Assembly (NCBI GenBank): GCA_020086605.1
Contig: JACBWW010000003.1
Coordinates: forward strand, 52,764,334 to 52,828,333
Length of the DNA: 64,000 bases
Source: Lanius collurio
Lineage: Eukaryota; Chordata; Aves; Passeriformes; Laniidae
Direction of reading: 5' to 3'
Both the position numbers and the translations under genes were made by a program. Shown in pieces: positions 54,961-64,000 of the stretch; position 1 is the stretch's first letter, and every line of letters begins with the position of its first letter. The notes under the pieces are model-generated. The model was not told where the DNA came from. It saw only the letters and a list, made by a program, of their open reading frames with translations, and searched no databases.

Positions 54961-57900
54961 CCTTGGGGAGAGGTATCAGGTTACTCCTGGCAACCTGTGA
55001 CCTGGACAGCTGCAGTAACAGTAACCATAACCGTTAGCTGTAATTTCAAAAACACAGGGATAGGCCTTTACCGAAGCCAAGGATCTCCAGTACCTTACTA
55101 GGAAATAAAACCAAAAATGTCTACTTGAGCTGAAGGCCCAGAACACTAGCAGCACCTTTCCTAAAAATATCCAGAAGTATACTCTTAGAAGTGACAACCA
55201 CTATTTTTATCCAATTTTACAATAAACAAATAATTTTATCAACATGTTTCCATACTTAAAACACACATATTCGGCTGAAAGACTTAAAACTACGGTAGAA
55301 GTTGGGTCACTATTTTAGCTAACTTAATGAATTAATGGGGATTGGGAGTGTACATTAATATTACGCTTTGGCACTTGAATATAAAAATTGACCACTAACA
55401 TTTGCTTCTTTTCACCAGTACCTTTTTAACATTAAGTAGAGTGTCACATTTGAGACCTGAACCAGACAGAAATAGACATATTGATGAGAGAGAGCTGAAA
55501 GTCTCTTAAATACGAAGACTAGATCCAGAAATCCCAGGCAGTGACCACTTGTCCCCATTTATATGGCACTTCTCAGTTCACACCTGTACACATGAGGGCT
55601 TGGCTACAGATCCAGCTGGAACTGCTGCTGGTGGAAAGCGTGGGAGCAGGACCCCAGCCCGGCCCAGAGCACACAGTGGCACCAGGTACACACCAGCTCG
55701 TCACTAGGAGGAGTGACAGGACTTCAGCCCACACAAGTCAGTCCAGCATCTCCTGTGGACATGTGTTTAAAGAGGTTCTCTTAAGCTTTGAAGTGGGTAA
55801 AAGCGTAGTGACACAATGATGAGAACTTCTGAAGCAAGGAGAAGTGATATAAGCAGGAAGGTTATAGACAGACTGCATGTGCATGCCCTGGAAATACAGA
55901 CCTACTGCCATTTCAACTAAGATTGTAGCACTTCCTTGAATGCAAAAAAGTCAGTGATAAAACTTATGAAATAATTTAGCTTAATTATTAAACATTATTT
56001 GTTCTGAACAAGAAAATGTGGACTAATGAAACAGTTACTTGCACATATATAATGAATTTTAATATTAACACTAAAAATGCTAATAAAATCTAGAAAAAAA
56101 AAAGATTTTCCAATAAAATATATATGGAAGCTCCAACTTTTGTGTGCAATTTGGAAACAAACAAACCAAAATCAAACATTTAAAAATGGGGAGGATTTGC
56201 CCTATTTCCCCCAAATTTGCCCTGTTTCCGACCAAAATTACCTGTTGTCATTTTATAAAGTAGTGGATCTGAAAAGACATTTGGGCATTACTTTGCGTTT
56301 ACCATGTTCGCATCAACTTCTTTCCTCTATGTTAAAAAGGAAAAAGCTGTAACACATACAACTGAATAAAATGCCAAATAATTAAAAGTAAAATATTATT
56401 TCTTCTTTATACTATTCTGAGATACCTAAACTACAACAATGAGATGTTTTCATGCTTATACTGGGTTTCCATTTCATAACCATACATATTTCCAGTGAAA
56501 TTAAACCACCTTCTCATCAGCTCCTGCACAAATGAACACATCCACATATAGAAGGGTGTATGGAAAATATTACTACACAAGTTGATCAAATTACAGTAGT
56601 TGAAATGCATCCATTTCAGTAATTTAAAAGTCTCTTTCAAATTCAAAGGATAAATAGGATATCAAAATCATAGGGACAGAGCTAAAAGTCATCTGATAGC
56701 CGTTTCCTCCCATTATACACTTTGTAGCAAACATCTGGCTAACGTATCCTGCATGACCTCCCAGGACTTCCACTGAACCTGCCCTATTGTATCACTCTTG
56801 CAGTGCTTCTCCTCGTGACTCACCCTGAATACAAGTTAAACCCACTGCTTCTCCTTGCAGCCATCTGGGACACAGGAAAAAATCTTGGGCAACAGTATTT
56901 TTCTTTATATAGATTTAATCAAATGTCCCTTCACCCTCTCTACACTGAAGAAACCAAAAGCACACACCAGAAACAATCCCAATTACAAACTACTGTCACC
57001 GTTACTATTAAACACTAGCTTTCACATAGTTGTAATAATAAGGGGAGAATGCAGGGGAGATGGAATTTTCAGTAGCAGATAACTCAGCAAGAAAAGCAGA
57101 CTTGTTCAAGGCTCAATAACACACTGAAGTATCCATGACCAAACCAAATACCTGGGTGCCACCAAACAAGCAGCTCTCCTACCTCCACCAATCAGCAAAG
57201 CCTCAAAGAGTTATAACCTACACAAGTTATGACTTGAATATAGTGATGGCTTTATTTCATGTCTGCAAAACCAAGAGGTTGGACCCAAGTGCTCCTTCTT
57301 TCATGTTAAAGTGCCATTTAAATGCAAGAAGAGAAAGCAAAAGGGAATCTTAAGGAGCATGTCTGCCTTGCACAAAGGGCTGTCCTGGGAACCAGAGGCT
57401 GGACCAGAAGTCCATTGTGCAGAGCTGTGCACCAGGCCTACAGCCATGACTCTCTGTGACAGCAGCTCCTAAGGGACATGGCTGCACCACACCAACATAC
57501 ACATGTCCTTACTGACATCTACCCTGGTTCCTACGTCCAAGATGGCAGCGCCTTATTCCATGTAAATTCCTATGTCTGCTCCCAGCAAGTCTGAGTTATT
57601 ACCACTCTCTCCATGGCATGATGTGTCCCAGATCTGCTGAAAGTCATCTACTGCTCTTTCAGATAACAGGTCTTGTTTAACAGGTGCTTTTGTTCCCAGC
57701 TTGACACACTGAATTAGCATCTCTCCCATACCAGTTTCCCATTTGAGTACTGTCTTGATTTTTGCAATTCCTCTTTGTATTGTGCCAGATTAAAATCTAA
57801 ATCACAGTGATGACAAGGAACACTGATGCTGTAAACAGACACCTCTTTAAATAAAGTTGTGATCAAAGCATTGAGTAGCCCAATAAAACCCAGGTGGCTC

Positions 57901-59360
57901 TAGCTTATCGTATGCCGTACTCATTATTTCAAGTGTCCTATTTAATAGATTTCCAGGTGTCAACAAAAAGGTTTGTGCCAGTTCTTTTATTTCTGCCTCT
58001 GTTTATGTATCTGGTGCCTATTGATAAGAAGGTCTAATATTAAAAAAAAAAAAAAAATTAAAAAATACTCATTTGAAAATCAGGCATTTTGCCACAGTTG
58101 GCAAAAACACAGAAACCAGTGTATTATTCACCATCTACATAAAGCTAAGCTAATTACAGAGGAATACCAAATGACTTGTGTTTGCCATAATTTTCTGTGG
58201 GCCAATATGTTTGTCCAAAAAAGTCCAAAAAATTCACAAATTTAATGTCAACTTTAAGAGAGTTAATCTGCAAGTTTCATGTAAAAAATACAGGCAAAAT
58301 TTTTCATTACTTATGGAAATCTTTACCTTTAAAACTACTATAAGCACTGGCAGCAAGTAGGCAAAGAGAAAAAAAGCTGATTTGACATTTATTCTTCATT
58401 TTAACTTTGTGCTTTATGTATCCGAATGCATTAATTAATTTTTCACTAGAAACATTGCAAGAAAAATGTCTTGTAAGATTTGATCAAGTATCATACAATG
58501 AAGTACTGTGAACAGCAGGAACCTTTTTTCAAATGTCATTTTTAAAAGTAAAACCAAGAGCTCAAATTTCTACACTTGAGGATAGAGGGACATTTTGGTT
58601 TTAATTCTACACCATTGCATCAAAGTAGAATTTTACAAAGCGCTTCCTCCTCACTCACCCTGTCATTGATCATTTCAAGTAGTGTCTTGCTTCCCCTCCA
58701 AGCATATTTTATCTTCTGACCCAATATTTTAATTTCTTTTCATACAAAAGAGACAAAATTTTTGCATGGAAATCAGGTTTAGAGGTCTAACATTTCTAAA
58801 ATGCTATGACATTTTGCCTTCCAATCCCCCACTTGCCTTTCAGTTATAACTGAAATTTCAGTTTCCAAATTAGACAGGTAGAGATGCCAACAATATTCCA
58901 CTGAAAGCCATTAAGAACTGGACACCCAAACTCCTGTGCTGTTTCTAAAATGTTTGAGCAAGTATGTGTTTGTATAATGTTCAGGACACCCAGAGCCAGC
59001 TGACGCCTCTGGGCATGAGCACAGTAAAGCATAAATCAGGTCACGCTTCCTAGTTTGAGAGCTACACAGCTTTCAGGGTGGGAGCACTAACCTCATTCCA
59101 ATTTACATCTAAACATTTCTTACTCCCACTCCTTATTCCATCTCCTCAGCATTCCTCATATCTTCAACACTTGGTGCCTATTGGAAACCATCACTGCCTC
59201 CAAGTCTAGTAAACTGACCAATCCCAAACTCGTCCTCAACTGTCCTTTCCTTTAGTCTTCCATCAGTAACACACCACCAAATGAATTTGACACTGAACTA
59301 ATCTAAAAAGAAAGCACATGACACAATGAAAATATACATAAAAAATCATGTGTGTGAGTA

Positions 59361-59394
59361 AATATATATATTTATATATATATATATATATATA
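59361..59394. repeat. (TA)n microsatellite
   Basis: An aatatatatattta lead is followed by eleven uninterrupted TA units (59373-59394), and tgtgtgag lies just upstream. Such tracts are length-variable and often misassembled. Confidence 0.9.
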
Positions 59395-62300
59395 GGCTTG
59401 CAGATAAACATTTCATTAACATTTTTTGGTTTTGCAATTATTTTTCTATTTCTGAGAATTGTCACGTTTGGTCTAGTTCCTGCATAGCTGGGTTGCACCC
59501 TTGTCTTTCTTATACATGATGGGAGAAATGTAACTAGACAGCAACATATCAAGTCTAGAAAATCATGCTCAGTAGAACTGAAATAACAACAACAAAAGAA
59601 ATCCTTCCTTTATATCTTTAGTAACTCCTTGTAGGACTGAGGAAAATGTTTCTCAACTGCAAGAAGCACTAGGCTCAGGGGATGAAGATCTTCAGAATTT
59701 CCTGAGTAACAAAGACCTCCATTTTTACAAGTGTCTGTTGTTCCACTGTGTGAGAAAGGCTTTCAAGCCTCAGTGTGTACCAGGAGTGGCACCCAGTGTC
59801 CAAACTGCATCCTTACAACAGGGTCTTTGGTTCCCTCCTCAGTCTTTCCTTGTTCGTTTCTCTCCGGCTGCAGTTACAGAAAATTAGCAGTTCTCTGCTT
59901 AAACTGCACGTATACTGTAAGTAAAGTAGTTTACACATGCTTTTTGCCAAACTGTTTTAATCAACTGCACAGATGAATGAAAGTTTCAACTATTCAATGT
60001 GGAGAATAAATACCAAGTCCACCAAAATACTTCAATTAAGCCACATAGCTACAGATTTAAACTCCGAATGAAATCAACATTTGTGTAGACTATGGTCTTT
60101 CAACTGTACTCAACAACTGACTTTACAGTCACAAGCTGATTTATTCTCGATAATTGGCACTACTTTAATAGCCCAAAACGTGTTTTACTAGAACAGAAAT
60201 AAAAATCACTAAAAGAATTGGGAAAAAAAACCAAAACAAAACAACGAATCAACAACAAACAGTTTTCATGTTTTGCAGCTATGTGGGATTTTAAAGATCA
60301 TCAACTGTGCTTGGCTAAGAATAGATCTAGAAAATAAAATTGTTTTGTTCTTCCCAAAATTGATCAGAGGGATAATGTTTACTTTTAAACAAGATTCAAC
60401 ACCTGGAGTAAGTTACAAAGAAAGCAGTTCCTCCAAACAGCTGCAAATGCTAAAATTTCTAGCTTTTTTTCCTTTCACTATCACAAACAGTTGAATGTGG
60501 CAGAAAATAGATCAAGATAAAACACTTAATTACTGTAACAGTTATCCTAAAGCATTAAAAAGCTGTAATTAGATCAGTAGGTAAGAGCACACTATGGAGC
60601 AATACAAACTGGGAAAAAGAAAAAAAAAAAACACCGAAAACCAACATAGTCATTGAAAGAAAAAAATGCATCTCTATCTACATGTGGAAGTCAAATAGTA
60701 AATACCTCTTCAATAGTTTTGCCCAACTTTATCTGGTCAGTTTTCCTGTTTCACTAATATCAAACCCCAATCCTCACCACAATGTCTCTCCCCTCAAACA
60801 ATGAAGCCCAGCACTATCTGCCTCACGTGCGCAAGCTGCAAGAAAAATTCATGCACCTCTTCAGGAGAAAAATGCCTTGCAGCTAAGTGATATTCTGAGT
60901 TCATTAAAACCTAAAAGATTAGATCTCAGCTCTTCTGCAAATATCGCTAAACAAGCTTTTGTTTCTCAACCAAAGACACAAAACTGGCACAATTCAACAG
61001 TTAATCGGGAACTTCAAAATCCTGATGTTCAGTGTCTGTAGTTCCTCCTTCACCCCTCCAATTTCTCTGCTGCATAAAAGAACACTATAAAATCTGCAAA
61101 ACACACCACATGGATTGGGTTTTTATATATAAATATATATACACACAGAGACACTGACTAGTATGTTCAAATCCTGTTGAATTACTTTCCTGGTAAGATC
61201 TATTTTGTTTCAACGAGACTTCTACTTGCAAAAACACGCACACATTGCACAGCAAATAGATCTCTTGTTAGGTGCCTAATATGGCCAGGGAAACCATTTT
61301 GATTATTCTGTGCCCGCTTATGCATTGTCCTACAAAACAATAAGATAGAACAGCAAGAAACTAGCAATTAAGAGAGTCTAAATGCACATCGGGAATCACT
61401 AAAATCCACGCTAGCCAAGTCAGGAACAATATGACTGATGAATAGGCCATATTATATTAGGATTGTTAGCAAGTGTTAAAAAATTATCCTAAGCAGATGT
61501 CCCTTATGACCTAAATTTATCACACAAAGAACATGCCTGTCTTCTTTCCTATAAAAAGTTTTAAGAAATCTTTCCATTTTTATTACTGACTAGAACGCCA
61601 CACGGCTGCATGTTGGCTATAAATATGTACAGAGGATTTATCACACTAAAGTTACAAAAACAAGTAAGTATTTTACTGTAAACAACCTATTTTCATGTAT
61701 ATTTTTCTACTGCATGAACTTATGCTGTACTGAAGCATGTAATCCAATAAAAGAAATCAAACTCTGTATTCAGCACTGTGAAACAAAAGACAAGCTGCAT
61801 ACTACAGCAACTTATCAACCCACACACCACAAACCAAAACAGACTAAATTTCTTCAGTTAGATGGGTGAGAGCCTTCTCTGCAATAAATACATTTTGTGT
61901 ACACAGTCAAGAAGGAACTACATAAATTTAAGCTACTATACAGTATTACATGTGCAACTATGCACACCCTGCTTATCTTCAGTAGAGCTTTAAAGACGTT
62001 TTTACTTTCTTAAACTTTGCTGATATTAAGATTCTATACACCAGCTTACCTTCAAACTACAGAGATAAGCAAGATTTGCTCAGTTTGAGCTTTCTCCATT
62101 TCTCCATATATTTTTGACTGCACCACTGGATTTCACAACATATAGTAATCATGAACAACTAATACTAAAATAAAGATACAAATGTAAACTCTACTAAGGA
62201 TTTTTCTCTTTTCTATCAAAGACAAGTATTTTTCTAGAAGATCTTTAAAAGTTCTGTAATTTTTATGAAAAAAATTCTTATATCTCTAACTCCACTGCTG

Positions 62301-63212
62301 CAGTAGGTTTCCCGCCAGCAAAATGGATTTCGAATCTGTTCCTCAAGTATTTAATTTCATATTCAGCCCTCAACTTTGGGCAAATTTCTTGTCTCTGTCT
62401 TTCCATCAGTAAAACAAATGCAAACACTACGAACAAAAGAGGTGCAACTTAGGTTTCATGTGTACTATACCTTGAGTATGGAACATTTCCTTAGAGAATA
62501 ATGCTACATAATTTTTCCACATTATGCAGTTGATAAATCCATAAAACGTTATTGAACAAGAAATAAGAATGAAAATGATTTTTTGTAATTTACTGCTACT
62601 ACTTATTTCAATCAGTTTCTATTACCTTTCACACACATGTATTGATTCGAACAGCTTTTCAATAGAACTATAGGCATTTCATTAATTTTAGCTCTCAGAA
62701 AAAAAAAAATTAGGGATTTGCTCATTTTGCTGTGCTTTCCTTCAGCTCCCTCAAGTTTATTACAGCATTCTTTGGGAAAGGAAATGGCTAAATACTTGCA
62801 TTAGCAAAAAAGGAAAGGAGGAGGAATGGAAAGAAGTAATAAGAAGGTGTTAAAAGAACTCTCTCTTCCTCTTGGGTCCAGTCCTATTGGGAAAAAAACA
62901 GATGAGCGTAGAGTCCAAATGTATGGCCAAGGTTGAGGGGGTCCACAAGGACCACAAATAATTGGTCCCTTAAGAAAGGACAGGGCTACAGGCTGAAGCA
63001 AGACATGCAAAAAGCACAGAGTGTGACCCAGGCAGTCCAATGGAAACAGCCACTCCCGCACCACACTGTCCAAGACCAAGGAATAAGAATCAAGGATGAA
63101 GAAGTTGAAAGTTCTTAGCAGAACTGACAGTGTTGTTTTCACACGGTTTGGGCTTCCTTCTGAAGGAAGCTTGAGTTCCTTCAAACCCAGAGGTAGCCAC
63201 AATAACAAGTAT

Positions 63213-63224
63213 ACACACACACAC
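63213..63224. repeat. (AC)6 microsatellite
   Basis: Six AC units follow caagtat. A similar short (AC)6 run is present at 20491-20503. Confidence 0.85.
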
Positions 63225-64000
63225 TTTATTTAATTGGTTATCCACTTCTGCGCACGTCTATGTCTTTAGTCAAAGTTGAGCTGATTATATTAGCACCAAA
63301 AAAATTAAAATTCAGAACAGCTCATTTGTAGTACTTTACCAAAATTGAAGGTAAAAGAAACTGGGCTTTCATATTGCTGACCACATAAAAATTAATGAGT
63401 TTCTACAAGTCTTACAAAATTATATGAAATACCCATATAACAAACTAAATTATTGTATAAATAAAGAATACAGCTAAGATAGAACACAAGCTATCAAGTA
63501 AAAACTCCTGGCTTCAAGCTGAAATCTTCCATATAATGAAATGTTTAAATGCATAGCTGAGTTGGAGACAATCTCCCAGCTCATTCCAATGCTGCTAAAA
63601 CATACATCTAAACTACCTATCTCTTAAAACAGACACTTCTTTAACTTAATTTTCCAGCTAAGTCAGTGAATCTTCTTAAATACACTTTTCAGTAAAGTAG
63701 AGCATGGAAGGTTATTAAGTATGATAATAATATCCCTGAAATTGTGAATTACAGAAAAAGAAAATCAAACAACCTATGACAGATTTTAGGCTAAGTTTTT
63801 CTGTTTAAAATTGCCCAAGGGAAAATGCCATGAAATATGTTTTCTTAAAAAAAATAAAAAGGCTAAGAGCTCGTGGAATATTTTGCATTTAAAATCAAAC
63901 TACACTAACTTCTTTTGCAGCAAAATTGCAAAATTTCAATGGAACCTGATTTAAATAAAACATAATATGCATGGTACTTTAAAGAGCAAAATGATTTCTC

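Larger units (their letters stand above)
51082..55010 (-). mobile_element. CR1 LINE, nearly full length, inactive
   Basis: A 3.9-kb CR1 element lies in the same orientation as EIF3H. Its 3' end is exact: two tandem copies of the 8-mer tacagaat (51082-51097, reading attctgta on the element strand), next to gttggaagggacc. Going 5', it shows the RT C-terminal region (51343-51756), the RT core (51811-52969), the endonuclease (53039-53753), an esterase-like part of ORF1 (about 54200-54500) and the ORF1 Cys-rich/coiled-coil part (54744-54960). Full-length avian CR1 is about 4.5 kb, so perhaps only the extreme 5' end is missing. Frames shift between the segments, so no complete ORF remains. The 5' limit is approximate. 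Confidence 0.92.
55011..64000 (-). other. EIF3H: EIF3H intron, distal stretch to window end
   Basis: No exon of EIF3H or another gene can be supported. Simple repeats are (TA)n at 59361-59394, an A-rich block at 60219-60260 and (AC)6 at 63213-63224. GC-richer patches at about 55540-55760 and 57360-57560 are unidentified. Assignment to the EIF3H intron assumes that exon 2 lies beyond 64000. Confidence 0.6.

Overview
The window looks like bird nuclear DNA. It is AT-rich and intron-dominated, carries several CR1 LINE fragments whose 3' ends have the 8-bp terminal repeat typical of avian CR1, and holds one LTR-like repeat that I associate with bird genomes. No prokaryotic gene, operon, CRISPR array or tRNA gene is visible. 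Most open reading frames over 60 codons are chance frames, repeat remnants or antisense shadows of exons.

One gene can be read with confidence: the 3' half of EIF3H (translation initiation factor eIF3 subunit h) on the minus strand. Six coding exons, 3 to 8 by the human numbering, lie at 19326-19493, 17726-17825, 16176-16325, 7910-8030, 4547-4679 and 2404-2501. All junctions have GT/AG ends and keep the reading frame. Together they encode about 256 residues, corresponding to residues 97-352 of the 352-residue human protein, ending in the stop codon at 2404-2406. A probable poly(A) signal lies at 2260-2265. I did not find exons 1 and 2. They should lie upstream, beyond position 64000 or, less likely, inside the 397-bp N gap, which makes the intron before exon 3 longer than 44 kb.

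Layout: 1-2239 is 3' flank with one CR1 scrap. 2240-19493 holds the exons and five introns, with an antisense LTR-like insertion 126 bp beyond the exon 6 donor. 19494-64000 is one large intron. It contains an assembly gap at 23306-23702, a 5S rRNA-like retrosequence at 25621-25710, a plus-strand CR1 remnant at 32800-33650, two short CR1 3' ends at 47026-47432, and a 3.9-kb minus-strand CR1 with remnants of both ORFs at 51082-55010. The rest is unannotated AT-rich intron with microsatellites.

I found no undescribed multi-gene system. The observations most worth checking are two near-ideal palindromes (11247-11271 and 20840-20861), an N gap whose two flanks are nearly the same sequence, the 5S-like retrosequence, a CpG-enriched patch beside exon 3, and a pair of homeodomain/POU-like sites exactly 20 bp apart at 30817-30843.
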